Shown here one piece after another: positions 48,309 to 58,752 of a stretch of 64,000 nucleotides of DNA; within the stretch, counting starts at the first letter, position 1, and each line of letters starts with the position of its first letter. The stretch is from Bordetella holmesii ATCC 51541 (GTDB lineage Bacteria > Pseudomonadota > Gammaproteobacteria > Burkholderiales > Burkholderiaceae_B). Below the pieces are notes generated by a model. The model saw only the letters and a program-made list of their open reading frames with translations, had not been told where the DNA came from and did not search any database. The stretch lies in the NCBI GenBank assembly GCA_000612485.1, contig CP007494.1, forward strand, positions 124,001 through 188,000. Direction: 5' to 3'. The position numbers were made by a program, and so were the translations under genes.

Positions 48309-49600
48309 TCAACCTTGAGACAGAGAAGACGTAAGGGGAGAAAACGCTCGCGCCAATGCGAGCAACTGCGCCTCGGCGCCCGGCCGGCCGATGGCCTGCA
48401 CACAGACGGGCCGGCCCGGCCATCGCGGCCGACGGGAAACACCAGGGCGGGCAATCCGAGATAATTCACAAACGCAAACCAACGGAACATATCCAGCAAG
48501 CGGCGGGCCTCGAATTGCGGTGAACTCGTCAGCACTTGGGCCCAGTCCGGTACGCCGCGCGGCAACGCCGGCGTGAGCAACACGTCGCTGCCGGCCAACA
48601 CCTGCGCCAGAAAATCCTGAGTGCAGCCGCGGCGACGTTCGTGGGCCGCGGCGAGCCATTCGTGCGGCACGGCCGCACCCGTCAAGGCCAAGGCGCGCGC
48701 CAGGCTGCCCAGCTCAGGCGCCTGACCGCGCAGCGCCTGCGCGTGGCTGTCATACGCCTCGCTATAGAGCACCGTCTGAGCCAGTCGCATCCATTCGGCA
48801 AGCCCGGGCATGGCCGCGTCCCGGCGCTGCGGTGCGCAGCACACGGCAAACGCTTCCAGCACGGCAGCGACGTCGTCGTCCACACTGCCCTCGGGGTGTG
48901 TCCAGCAGGTACGGATGCGCTGCGGCGGCTCGACCGGTACGCCCGGCACGAGCTGCTCCCATACTGCCTGCAGATCCGCAGCGGTACGAGCCAGCAGGCC
49001 CACCGTGTCCAGGCTCGGCGCCAGGGGTGCCACGCCGATACTCGGCAGTCGGCCTGCCGTGGGCTTGAGGCCCAGAAGACCGCAGGTGGCCGCCGGGATG
49101 CGCACCGACCCCGCCGTATCCGTACCCGGCGAGGCATAGCAAAGCCCGGCTGCCACCGCGACGCCCGACCCGCTGGACGACCCTCCGACTGCCGCTTGCG
49201 GATCAAGAGGATTGAGCGGCAAGGGATAGCGCGGGTTCTCGCCGGTGGCTCCGCAGGCGTGTTCGGCCATCACCAGCGTGGCCAGAGGAGCTGCGCCCGC
49301 GGCTGTAAGACGTTGCACCACCGGCGCCGCCGGCCCAGCCCCCGGCCAGGGATGCGCGGTGCCGCAACGCGGCGCGCGTTCAGGCAGCACAAAAATATCC
49401 TTGTGTGCCAGGTCAACGCCGGCCAACGGCAGCGCCAGATCAGCACGTGGGGACGGCGGCAACAAGTCAGCCACACAGTTCCAGCCCTGGCGCTCAAACG
49501 CCAGCCGCTGCGCCCAAAGCGCCTCGTCCACGCTGAGCTCGCCGCACCGCAACGCCGCACGCAATGCGGCGATGGATTCCGGCAGGCCAGCGGGCGTCAT
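48309..49600 (-). pseudogene. Amidase signature family protein (AtzE/GatA-like), one frameshift near the 3' end
   Basis: From MTPAGLPESIAALRAALRCG. Catalytic Lys in LAGVDLAHKDIFVLP, Ser pair and nucleophile in AVGGSSSGSGVAVAAGL with TDTAGSVRIPAATCGLLG. Around 48410-48423 one base is lost in a GC-rich stretch; the correct end GRPVCVQAIGRPGAEAQLLA reads in the next frame to TGA at 48309. As read, translation runs on out of frame into the CoA-transferase region (to 47873), giving a 575-residue product with the last ~50 family residues replaced. About 430 residues if repaired. Starts with an ATGA overlap with a small GatC-like gene. Confidence 0.85.
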
Positions 49601-49725
49601 GCGCGCCCCGCAGCCAGGCGCGCCAGAGCCTTGGCCACCGATTCGACCTCGCGCGACGACGCGGCAATACCCAGCGCGGCCAACTTGAGTGCCACTTCCG
49701 CGGCAGTGGGAGCCATGACTTGCAT
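49597..49725 (-). CDS. Small GatC/AtzG-like protein upstream of the amidase
   Basis: 42 residues from ATG 49725 (or 39 from Met4). It reads MQVMAPTAAEVALKLAALGI and continues SSREVESVAKALARLAAGRA to a TGA that overlaps the amidase ATG (ATGA). Small, Ala-rich helical proteins directly before AtzE- or GatA-type amidases form a complex with them (GatC, AtzG). Size, position and coupling fit; similarity is too short to prove. First gene of the nine-gene operon. Confidence 0.6.
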   Translation of the reverse strand: MQVMAPTAAEVALKLAALGIAASSREVESVAKALARLAAGRA

Positions 49726-49757
49726 ATCGAAAAACCCTTTGTGTATTATTTTTTAGA

Positions 49758-49775
49758 CTATAAATATATTTATAG
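49758..49775. promoter_or_regulatory. 18-bp perfect palindrome, candidate GntR operator
   Basis: CTATAAAT-AT-ATTTATAG, centred in the 94-base AT-rich region between the divergent GntR gene and the amidase operon. The symmetry and position suit a dimeric repressor controlling both directions. Confidence 0.55.
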
Positions 49776-49819
49776 ATCGGTGGATAATTTCGTGCAATCA
49801 GTATTTATATGTATAGACC

Positions 49820-50482
49820 ATGAAAGTCAGTGAACGCATACGCCAGTCCGTGGAGAACGACATCCGCCATGGGACGCTGCTGCCGGGCGACCCCATCGAC
49901 GAGCAGCAGCTGGCCACCCGCTATCAGGTCTCGCGCACACCCGTGCGCGAAGCCCTGTTGCAGCTCAAAGTGCAAGGCATGCTCGAGAGCCAGCCGCGCA
50001 ACGGCATGGTGGTCGCTCGGCTGGACGTGCAGGAATTACTGGCCATCTGGGAGCTGATGGCCGAAATGGAGGGGGTCTGCACCCGCATGGCCTGCCAGCG
50101 CATGAGCGCCGAAGAACGCGAAGAACTCGCGCGCGTGCACCGCGCCGCCGCCCCCATTGCCGAGGCCGACGACAGCCAGGCCTGGCGCGACGCCAATCAC
50201 GACTTCCATGAGATCCTCTACCGGGGTTGCCGCAACCCCTATCTGCGCGAACAACTGGTCGGCCTGCGCGCACGCACCGGCGCCTATCTGCGTCACGCGT
50301 TCACCGCCGTGGGCCGCGTACGCGCCTCGTATGAGCAGCATGGTGAACTCGTCGAAGCCATCCTCGCCAACGACCCCGACCGCGCGCACCGCATGATGAT
50401 GCGGCACATCAGCCTGGCTCAGGGCGCCAAAGGCCTGGCCGACTTTCTCATCAACCTGCCGCGCTCGATGGTCAAAACTTGA
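49820..50482 (+). CDS. GntR-family regulator with FCD domain (FadR subfamily)
   Basis: 220 residues, intact. The winged helix has YQVSRTPVREALLQLKVQGM; the FCD effector domain has metal-type residues in DANHDFHEILYRGCRNPYLR and later HGELVEAILANDPDRAHRMM with MRHI. It probably senses a carboxylic acid and controls the divergent nine-gene operon through the palindrome at 49758-49775. Start ATG 49820. Confidence 0.92.
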   Translation: MKVSERIRQSVENDIRHGTLLPGDPIDEQQLATRYQVSRTPVREALLQLKVQGMLESQPRNGMVVARLDVQELLAIWELMAEMEGVCTRMACQRMSAEEREELARVHRAAAPIAEADDSQAWRDANHDFHEILYRGCRNPYLREQLVGLRARTGAYLRHAFTAVGRVRASYEQHGELVEAILANDPDRAHRMMMRHISLAQGAKGLADFLINLPRSMVKT

Positions 50483-50882
50483 CCCGCGAAGCCTGCCCGG
50501 CTTTTGTCGCCCCGCCCGAACCTGACCGCGCGCCTTTTTACCGTGGGCCTGCTCCGCTCCCCGCCTTGCCGACTGGATATCGGAGAGAATTGCCTAGTCT
50601 GTGAGCACATTACCTGCTGGCAGACACCCGGCGTCGACACCGGATAGGCGCAGGGCAGATGCGGGTCCGACGGGCTGGGGGTGAGCCCGATATCCGGGCG
50701 CGAGCAACATCCTCAATCCCGTCCCGGTCAACGCGGCTCGCGGATTCGGCGCCTTCCACCCCAAACGAAAGCCCTATCGCGTTGGCCACAGGGCTTTGTT
50801 GCTGGCGTTCGATGACAATCTTGGAGCTGCCGGCAAATCGGCGGCTGCCGCGGCACAAACGCGCCATGGCGCCGCCTGCCAC
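50483..50882. other. Intergenic region between the GntR gene and the autotransporter remnant
   Basis: Apart from the hairpin at 50768-50797 I see no gene or RNA in these 400 bases. Short ORFs on both strands lack family signals. Confidence 0.4.
50768..50797 (-). terminator. Possible terminator downstream of the autotransporter remnant
   Basis: AAAGCCCT and AGGGCTTT pair around a 14-base loop; on the minus strand the stem ends in TTT. It lies 86 bases past the autotransporter stop. The T run is short, so strength is doubtful. Confidence 0.5.
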
Positions 50883-51945
50883 TCAGAAACTGTAACGCAC
50901 ACCCACGTGGCCGCTATATGGGCTTTCTTGCTTGCTGCCCTTGCCGTAGTTGAACTCACCATAGACTGCCCAAGCGGTGTTCCAACGCGCGTCCACCCCC
51001 AACCCATACCTGCCCATGCTGCCGGACATATTGTTGGAGAAGGTTTCGCTGCTGTTAATGCGCACATCATTGTTCTTGCTGAACTAATGGTTCAGCGCAA
51101 TGCGTGCATAGGGCTTGATCAGCGCACCGCTGTCCAGCGTGAAGGTCTTGCCGAGCGTCAAACCGGCTTCGGCGCTGACCGACTTCACCGAATCAGCCTC
51201 GACCTGCACTCCATTGCTGTAACCGTACTTGGTCTTGCCGCCACGGAAAGCCGCCAGTTGCAAATAGGGCTCGACAAAGAAACTGTCGATGACGATGTGT
51301 TTCCCGGCTTCAATCGACACGCCCACACCCGTGGTCTTGTCGTTGGCCTTGCTGGTGCCAGCATTGAAGCGGGCGTCATTATCCGTCTTGAAACGGTTGA
51401 CCTTGACAACACCGTCCACGTAGTAGCCGCTGTCATGCAACCAAGTAGTATACATCCCCAGCGCATAGCTATCGACTTTGCCGCGGCTGTCATCGGCTTT
51501 CAGGTCGGAGTCGCTGTACGAGAATAGACCACCCACAAACAAGCGCGCCGTTTGCAGATCAAACTGGCGGTCGGCGCCGACCATGAACCCATTCATGGTC
51601 TGGTCGTAGGCCACGTTATTGGTCACCCGGTTCTTGCCAGTGATGTACTTGCCCCACACGCTGTTTGACGGCGCCTGCCCACGCAACTCGCCCAGACGAC
51701 TGCGCAAAATAAACAATTCGCTATTCCAGATGGTGGGCGTGACGTTGGCCAGCATCACCGCATTGCGGGTGGTCTCCGACATACTCTGACGGCTGGTGCT
51801 CAAATACCAGTCATCGGCCTGGGTGCCGTCCTGATTCAGCGCGAGCTGATAACGGTAAGCGCCGATGTCCACCTGACTATTGTTCAAGGCAAAGCTGTCT
51901 GCCTGGCTGCCCGCCGCATGGATGAGGTGATAGCGCACGGCCTGC
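50883..51945 (-). pseudogene. Autotransporter beta-barrel remnant (pertactin-like family)
   Basis: Only the C-terminal ~350 residues remain. IS3 copy 2 cuts the gene at 51945, removing the signal peptide and most of the passenger. What is left has the pertactin-type junction ADDWYLSTSRQSMSETTRNA and barrel segments SVWGKYITGKNRVTNNVAYD and LFVGGLFSYSDSDLKADDSR, ending SGHVGVRYSF. In addition, codon TAG at 51084-51086 interrupts the barrel (ARIALNH, stop, FSKNNDVRINSSETFSNNMS), probably from GAG. Definitely non-functional. Confidence 0.9.
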
Positions 51946-51961
51946 TGACCTGCCCCCAGAT

Positions 51962-52826
51962 TTAGTACGGCACCGACATAGAGCCCAGGGGTAAAAGACC
52001 TTCTTTCTGATGAGCCTGCACGAATTGCGCCGGCGTTAAATATCCGAGCGCGCTGTGAGGCCGATCGGTGTTGTACTCGACTCGCCAGTTTTCGATCAAG
52101 CTTTTAGCCTGTCGCAGGGACAAGAACCAGTGCTCGTTAAGGCATTCGTCGCGGAACTTGCCGTTGAAACTTTCGATATAAGCGTTCTCCACCGGCTTAC
52201 CCGGCCGAATAAACGACAGCTTTACGCCTGCTTGGTAGGCCCCAGGCGTCCAAGGCTCTTCCGGCGAACTCTGGCCCGTTGTCCACGGTAATAGATCGCG
52301 GCAGGCCACGCATCTCCGCCAGCCGTTGCAGCACCATGGCAACACGCAGTCCCGGCAACGACGTATCGACCTCGATGGCCAGGCATTCGCGAGTGTAGTC
52401 ATCGACGATAGTCAAACAGCGGAATCGGCGGCCATAGGCTAGGCCGTCGGCCACAAAGTCCATTGACCAACTCTGATTCGGCGCGATTGCCGCTGGGCGA
52501 ACCACGCGCTCGGTCGCCGCGATTCGCTTACGCTTTCGTTTTCGCACGCTTAACCCTGCCAGACTGTACAGCCGCCAGATTCGCTTGTGATTTGCTTGCC
52601 AGCCTTCGCGACGTAAGAGCACATGGATCCTCCGATAGCCGTAGCGTCGTTTCGCCACTGCCATCTCTTTCATGCGCTCGGTCAGCGCAGCATCGCCTGA
52701 GCGTGTGCTCTCGTAGGCAAACAGCGACCGCGAAATTCCTACCAGCCCACAGGCCCGGGTAACACCCATGCTGCGCTCGGTCATTAATGTCCTGACCGCC
52801 TCGCGTTTGGCCTGCGGGCTGACTAC
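51962..52826 (-). pseudogene. IS3-family transposase OrfB, copy 2, frameshifted
   Basis: Same as orfB of copy 1 up to GPEFAGRALDAW, where an extra base in a run of four C/G (52242-52245) turns AYQAGVKLSF into GLPSRRKAVV and a stop. The catalytic Glu lies after the break, so no active integrase can be made. A second difference is Pro for Leu in VVRPAAIAPNQ. Confidence 0.9.
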
Positions 52827-53089
52827 TTTCGGCTTAGCAGATCCTGAAGCGCCGCCTTGTCCAGCATCGACTCGGCCAACAGCTTCTTGAGCTTGTTGTT
52901 CTCCTGCTCCAGCTCCTTGAGCCTCTGAGCGTCCGACACCGTCATGCCACCGAACTTCGCCTTCCAGTTGTAGTACGTTGCCTCGGAGATTCCGTGCTTG
53001 CGGCACAACTCTGCGGGCTTGGCACCTGCATCGGCTTCCTTGAGCACGCCGATGATTTGCTCTTCCGTAAATCGTTTCTTCATTGCCAT
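52823..53089 (-). CDS. IS3-family transposase OrfA, copy 2
   Basis: 88 residues, identical to orfA of copy 1 as far as I can compare: HTH EEQIIGVLKEADAGAKPAEL and coiled-coil LKELEQENNKLKKLL. Intact, but its partner orfB is broken, so the element would depend on transposase from copy 1. Confidence 0.92.
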   Translation of the reverse strand: MAMKKRFTEEQIIGVLKEADAGAKPAELCRKHGISEATYYNWKAKFGGMTVSDAQRLKELEQENNKLKKLLAESMLDKAALQDLLSRK

Positions 53090-53143
53090 TCCTTTGGGAA
53101 CGGACTCTACATCGATTTCGTACTAATCACGGGGAGCAGATCA

Positions 53144-53822
53144 CTCGCGTGCCAGCTGCCGTGCCAGCGCCAATTACCTGCGCGCCGAAGCGGCCCTGCC
53201 CCGGCGCCGCTATCCGCAGCCGCCGGTATCCGGCGCCGCGACGCTGCAGAAACTGCAGGCGCAGGTCGACACGCTCGAGCTGGAAAATGCGCGGCTGCGC
53301 CGCCTGGCGCTGACCGACGACCTGACCGGGGCGTACAACCGGCGCTACTTCGCCACCATGCTGCGCGATGCGCTGCGCGAACGCGTGCGCGGCGGCGGGC
53401 TGGCGCTGTGCCTGTTCGATATCAACAATTTCAAGACCATCAACGACCGCCACGGCCACTTCGCGGGCGACTACCTGCTGCGCCGCGTGGCGCTGGCGGC
53501 GCGCCGCTGCATGCGCCGCACCAGCGACGACCTGTGCCGGGTGGGCGGCGACGAGTTCGCCGCGGCGCTGTCGGCGCCCAGCGCGTCGGCGGCGCTGGCG
53601 CAGGCCCAGCGCGTGCTCGACGCGATACGCGCCATTGCGCCGCTGGACACGCCGCACGGGCCGCGCCATGTCACGGCCACCTTCGGTCTGGCGTGGATCG
53701 CTCCCGGCGTCTCGTTGACCTGGGAGCAGGCCTACAGCGATGCGGACCGGGCGCTCTACCGGGCCAAGCAGGCCGGCAAGAATCGCCTGCACCTGATCGC
53801 CAGCCGCACGGCTGGCGCATAA
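53144..53822 (+). pseudogene. GGDEF-domain (diguanylate cyclase) gene, 5' end lost at the IS junction
   Basis: In-frame from the IS edge: a coiled linker TLQKLQAQVDTLELENARLR, then a complete GGDEF domain from LTDDLTGAYNRRYFATML, with NFKTINDRHGHFAGDYLLRR and the active-site VGGDEFAAAL, ending AKQAGKNRLHLIASRTAGA. The catalytic GGDEF motif is perfect, but the sensory N terminus and start codon are missing. An ATG at 53358 inside the domain could not give an active protein. In an intact gene it would make cyclic di-GMP. Confidence 0.88.
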
Positions 53823-53837
53823 CGGCCCGCGGGCCGG

Positions 53838-54092
53838 TCAGCCTTCCTGGCTGATGACCGGCGGTTCGATCCAGAAAAAACGTTCGCCCTGGCGGATCAT
53901 GCTGGCGACGCCTTCGGGCTCCACGCGGTAGTCGGTACCCATCAACGTCGCGCCGCCATCTTCATGGATATGAATGATGGCCAACGGATCGTTTTCCATG
54001 GTGTACCAGTAGTACCCGGGCTTGAGGTCGTGGGTCGTCCTGGACGAAACGCCAGTGTCCCCCAGGGGGCGATTGCGCGCATACTGCCACAC
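53838..54092 (-). CDS. Hypothetical protein, 84 residues
   Basis: Unrecognised. Reads from a GTG at 54092 (MWQYARNRPLGDTG) or from an internal ATG giving MENDPLAIIHIHEDGGATLM. It contains HIHEDGGATLMGTDYRVEPE and ends FFWIEPPVISQEG. No signal peptide or membrane segment. Codon use is like that of its neighbours, which favours a real gene. If the GTG is right, its start lies beside the start of the divergent ASCH-like gene. Confidence 0.5.
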   Translation of the reverse strand: MWQYARNRPLGDTGVSSRTTHDLKPGYYWYTMENDPLAIIHIHEDGGATLMGTDYRVEPEGVASMIRQGERFFWIEPPVISQEG

Positions 54093-54608
54093 ATGACACC
54101 CGGCCCGCGTACGTCACCGCTTGTGTTCGCGAGCGCGTCGATACAAGCCATCAAGGCCGGCAAGCAGCGGCAGACGCGCCGGATCGTCAAGCCGCAGCCC
54201 CCGCCGGCCGCCACGCTTTGGTACTGCGACCCCGCGCACGCCGAACGCTGGATCGCCGCCACGGCTCGCCCGGATGACGCGACCCCCGCACAAACCGTAT
54301 CGAAATGGCTGGTATGTCCCTACGGCAAGCCAGGCGACCTGATCGACCTGGCCCACGAATCGGGCCAGCCGTTCGGGCGGGCCATCCTGATGGGGGTGCG
54401 CATCCAGCGCCTGCAGGCCATCAACGAGGCCGACGCGGCGGCCGAAGGCTTCGCCGCCGCATCCCGGCTGGATGAATTCCTGCCGGAAACCCCGCCCCAG
54501 GCCGCGTTTGCGCTGGCCTGGGGCGAACGCTACGGCGCGCGCGCCTGGGCGGCCAACCCCTGGGTATGGGTGCTGGAATTCCGTCTGCTGAACCAGAACG
54601 GGCATTGA
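54093..54608 (+). CDS. ASCH-like / phage-type hypothetical protein
   Basis: 171 residues from ATG 54093. The N-terminal IQAIKAGKQRQTRRIVKPQ and C-terminal NEADAAAEGFAAASRLDEFL with GARAWAANPWVWVLEFRLL match the pattern of ASCH-domain proteins often found in prophages, which have a PUA-like fold thought to bind RNA. No other phage genes are near. Assignment rests on motif pattern only. Confidence 0.6.
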   Translation: MTPGPRTSPLVFASASIQAIKAGKQRQTRRIVKPQPPPAATLWYCDPAHAERWIAATARPDDATPAQTVSKWLVCPYGKPGDLIDLAHESGQPFGRAILMGVRIQRLQAINEADAAAEGFAAASRLDEFLPETPPQAAFALAWGERYGARAWAANPWVWVLEFRLLNQNGH

Positions 54609-54880
54609 TCCTCGTGGCGGACGGGCCACGCAAGGTGTGGAAATGTAACCCCACCTGGGGCCCGCCTTGGCTCCCCCCGCGTTTCAACCCATTTCAAAGC
54701 CGCGCCCGCCCCAGCGGGACAAATTTGCCGCAACACAGCAAACGCCGGCGTCCCGGACTGCGGGCGGTTGCGGAATGTCGCCATTGCGGGGGCTGTTTTC
54801 ACAAATTTACGCGCAAAACAGCCGAGAATAGGCCCGTCGATTAGTCAACTTGGCTGCACGCGCAGCAAGGCAGGTGAAAA

Positions 54881-55195
54881 ATGAAAAAGTGGTTCGTTGC
54901 TGCCGGCATCGGCGCTGCCGGACTCATGCTCTCCAGCGCCGCCCTGGCCCGTGTGGATATCGGGGTGTCGATCGGCATTCCAGGCGTGGTGTACCCGGCG
55001 CCCGTGTATGTGGCGCCCGCCCCGGTGTATGCCCCGCCGCCCGTGGTGCACTACCCGGCGCCGGTCTATGTGCGCCCGCAGGTGGTGTATCCGGCGCCCG
55101 TCTACTATGGCGGCCCCCGCTACTACAAGGGCCATCGGCACTATGACCGCGGCCATCGCGGCCATCGCGGCCACCGCGGCCACTGGCGCGATTGA
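54881..55195 (+). CDS. Small exported PXPV-repeat protein
   Basis: 104 residues. Signal peptide MKKWFVAAGIGAAGLMLSSA cut near ALA. Then repeats of the PAPVYV / PPPVVHYPAPVYV kind (about residues 38-75), Tyr-rich, and a basic tail with three to four RGH units (DRGHRGHRGHRGHWRD). PXPV-repeat proteins are short and found in beta-proteobacteria; function unknown. AGGTGA lies just upstream of the start. Followed by a terminator. Confidence 0.85.
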   Translation: MKKWFVAAGIGAAGLMLSSAALARVDIGVSIGIPGVVYPAPVYVAPAPVYAPPPVVHYPAPVYVRPQVVYPAPVYYGGPRYYKGHRHYDRGHRGHRGHRGHWRD

Positions 55196-55218
55196 CCGGC
55201 GATCGCCGCAAATCAATG

Positions 55219-55249
55219 AAAAAACCGCCCGGATGGGCGGCCTTTTTTT
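55219..55249 (+). terminator. Terminator after the PXPV-repeat gene
   Basis: Stem CCGCCC/GGGCGG with loop GGAT, A run before, and seven T after. It also would work on the minus strand for the following gene. Confidence 0.9.
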
Positions 55250-55264
55250 GCGGCACGGCTGGGT

Positions 55265-55631
55265 TCAGGCCTGTTCGGCCGGGACCTTGGCGGCTGGCGC
55301 GGCCGTTTGCCCCTCGGCGGGCTTGTCGCTGCGCATGGCGTCAAGCCAGCGGCGCGGCGCGCTGGAGGCCTTCCACCAGCCGTTATGCGGACGCGTGTGC
55401 GAATTCCGGTTCACCATTGAAACGTACTCCATTGATTCTTTCAAAGATCTGCTGGCTCGTTCGCTCGGCGTCCTCGCGGTCCTGGTAAGAAACCTGGCCC
55501 GGCACCGTCCAGCATTTCTCGGGCGCATTGCCGCCAACGCGGCGCGTGCAGATCTGCACGCTGTACTGATTGCCCTCTTCCTGAACGACGGTACACCTGA
55601 CGCGAAAATCGCCAATCATTCGCGAAGTCAT
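55265..55631 (-). CDS. Hypothetical protein; true C terminus uncertain
   Basis: From MTSRMIGDFRVRCTVVQEEG the frame reads 82 residues to a TAA at 55383 (RINGVRFNGEPEFAHASA). Just before that stop another frame becomes coding-like (TRPHNGWWKASSAPRRWLDA ... AKVPAEQA) and continues to 55265. Either the gene is frameshifted near 55400 or the longer tail is accidental. Predicted cytoplasmic; no family recognised. The coordinates cover both possibilities. Confidence 0.55.
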
Positions 55632-55858
55632 AAAACAGCTTCCTTTATTGAAATGAAGGGGACGTGTTGCCAGGCGATATTTTGCCGTAGATATGGCCCT
55701 GTTTATTGCCGGTACACATTTATTCACATCAACTTAGGCTGTTCTACGGAGATTACCTGCCAAAAGCGACAAATTTGTGGCTAACCCGGGAAAACCCCCG
55801 GCCGCGTTTGTACCAGTTGCGCGCCGTTGCAATACGCGCATGGCGGCCCGCCGAAATG

Positions 55859-55884
55859 AAAAACGGAACCCGCGGGTTCCGTTT
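55859..55884 (-). terminator. serS terminator
   Basis: Stem AAACGGAACC/GGTTCCGTTT with centre CGCG, followed on the minus strand by a T run; 26 bases after the serS stop. Confidence 0.9.
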
Positions 55885-55909
55885 CTGGTTCACGTGCGGC
55901 GCGGCCGTC

Positions 55910-57271
<1,362 letters not shown>

Positions 57272-58651
57272 TCAGTAAGGGTTGGCATTCACGGCGGCGG
57301 CGGTCGCGCCGCTACCGTTTCCTGGCGCGTTCCTGGGCGTCAAGCTCATCCAGGAATGCCAGCTTCTGCTGGATTTTAGCTTCCAGCCCCGGTCGGTCGG
57401 CCGGTAGAAGGTGGGATTGAGGCCGTCGGGGAAATATTGCTCGTCCGCGGCATAGGCATGCGGCTGGTCGTGGGCATAGCGATATGCCTTGCCATGGCCG
57501 AGCTGCTTCATCAGCTTGGTGGGCGCATTGCGCAGATGCAAGGGCACCGGCGCGCTGCCATGCTCGGCCGCGAACTTGCGCGCGGCGTTGTACGCGTTGT
57601 AGACCGCATTGGACTTGGCCGCACAGGCCATGTAGACCACCGCCTGCGCCAGCGCCAGCTCGCCTTCGGGCGAACCCAGGCGTTCGTAGATGTCGGCGCC
57701 GTTGACGGCCAGCTCGGTGGCGCGCGGATCGGCCAGGCCGATATCCTCGATCGCCATGCGCACCAGGCGGCGCGCCAGGTACTTGGGATCGGCGCCGCCG
57801 TCGAGCATGCGGGCCAGCCAGTACAGCGCTGCGTCCGGGTCGGAGCCACGCACCGACTTGTGCAGCGCGCTGATCTGGTCGTAGAAGGCGTCGCCCCCCT
57901 TGTCGAAACGGCGCAGGTTCTGCGACAGCGAGGTTTCCAGCCAGGCCGCGTCGACGCTGTCGCGCCCGGCGGCCTGGGCGGACTCGGCCACCACCTCGAC
58001 CGCGCTGATCAGGCGGCGCGCATCGCCGTCGGCCCAGGCCGCCAATTGCTCGCGCGCCTCGGTCTCGAAGCGGATCTGCTGCCCGTCCTCCAGGCCCTCG
58101 TTGAGCGCGGCGACGGCGCGGTCGACCAGCTGCATCAACTCCTCGGCCGACAGCGACTGCAGCACGTAGACGCGCGCCCGCGACAGCAGCGCCGAGTTGA
58201 CCTCGAAGGAAGGGTTCTCGGTGGTGGCGCCGATGAAGGTGAACAGGCCGCTTTCCACATACGGCAGGAAGGCGTCCTGCTGCGATTTGTTGAAGCGATG
58301 CACCTCGTCGACGAACAGGATCGTGCGGCGCCCCTGCCCTTGCGCGACCTGGGCGGTCACCACTGCGTCGCGAATGTCCTTGACGCCGCCCAGCACGGCC
58401 GAAATGGCGATGAACTGCGCATCGAAGCCGTCTGCCATCAGGCGCGCGAGGGTGGTCTTGCCCACGCCGGGCGGGCCCCAGAAGATCATCGAATGCGGCC
58501 GCCCGGAGTCGAACGCGACGCGCAGCGGTTTGTCCGGCCCCAGCAGATGCGACTGCCCGACCACATCGGACAGCGTACGGGGCCGCAGGCGTTCGGCCAG
58601 CGGCACATAGGGCCGATGGGGCGGATCGGAGGCGAACAGGTCGTTGCTCAT
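57272..58651 (-). CDS. rarA: Replication-associated recombination protein A (MgsA/RarA), C terminus out of frame
   Basis: From [23 protein letters not shown]+ ATPase: Walker [21 protein letters not shown], Walker [21 protein letters not shown], sensor [20 protein letters not shown], then the tetramerisation domain. Near 57386 one base is missing, so after FYRPTDRG the read gives [10 protein letters not shown]... to a stop at 57272. Correct is [20 protein letters not shown] with a stop at 57312-57314 (446 residues). The altered tail is only ~25 residues, so partial function is possible. Confidence 0.92.
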   Translation of the reverse strand: MSNDLFASDPPHRPYVPLAERLRPRTLSDVVGQSHLLGPDKPLRVAFDSGRPHSMIFWGPPGVGKTTLARLMADGFDAQFIAISAVLGGVKDIRDAVVTAQVAQGQGRRTILFVDEVHRFNKSQQDAFLPYVESGLFTFIGATTENPSFEVNSALLSRARVYVLQSLSAEELMQLVDRAVAALNEGLEDGQQIRFETEAREQLAAWADGDARRLISAVEVVAESAQAAGRDSVDAAWLETSLSQNLRRFDKGGDAFYDQISALHKSVRGSDPDAALYWLARMLDGGADPKYLARRLVRMAIEDIGLADPRATELAVNGADIYERLGSPEGELALAQAVVYMACAAKSNAVYNAYNAARKFAAEHGSAPVPLHLRNAPTKLMKQLGHGKAYRYAHDQPHAYAADEQYFPDGLNPTFYRPTDRGWKLKSSRSWHSWMSLTPRNAPGNGSGATAAAVNANPY

Positions 58652-58752
58652 GGACAGCAGGAAAAAAACACGGGCGGATCCAACGCGCATTACACCATGC
58701 GGCGGCCTTGGCCCGCAGGATTGCCCTGCGCGCGACGCAGAGCGTCGCGGCC

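Larger units (their letters stand above)
51946..53143 (-). mobile_element. IS3-family insertion sequence (IS407-like), copy 2, 1,198 bp, no target duplication
   Basis: Same element as at 12826-14022 in the opposite orientation. One extra base at 52242-52245 (four C instead of three) breaks orfB. The end next to 53143 reads AGATCA instead of AGGTCA. The flanks CTGC and CTCG differ, and the genes on each side are unrelated and truncated. This copy therefore marks a recombination or deletion junction, not a simple insertion. Confidence 0.93.

Noticed and set aside
51946..53143. IS copy 2 as a simple insertion into the autotransporter
   Set aside because: No target duplication and the sequence across it belongs to two different genes (autotransporter and GGDEF).
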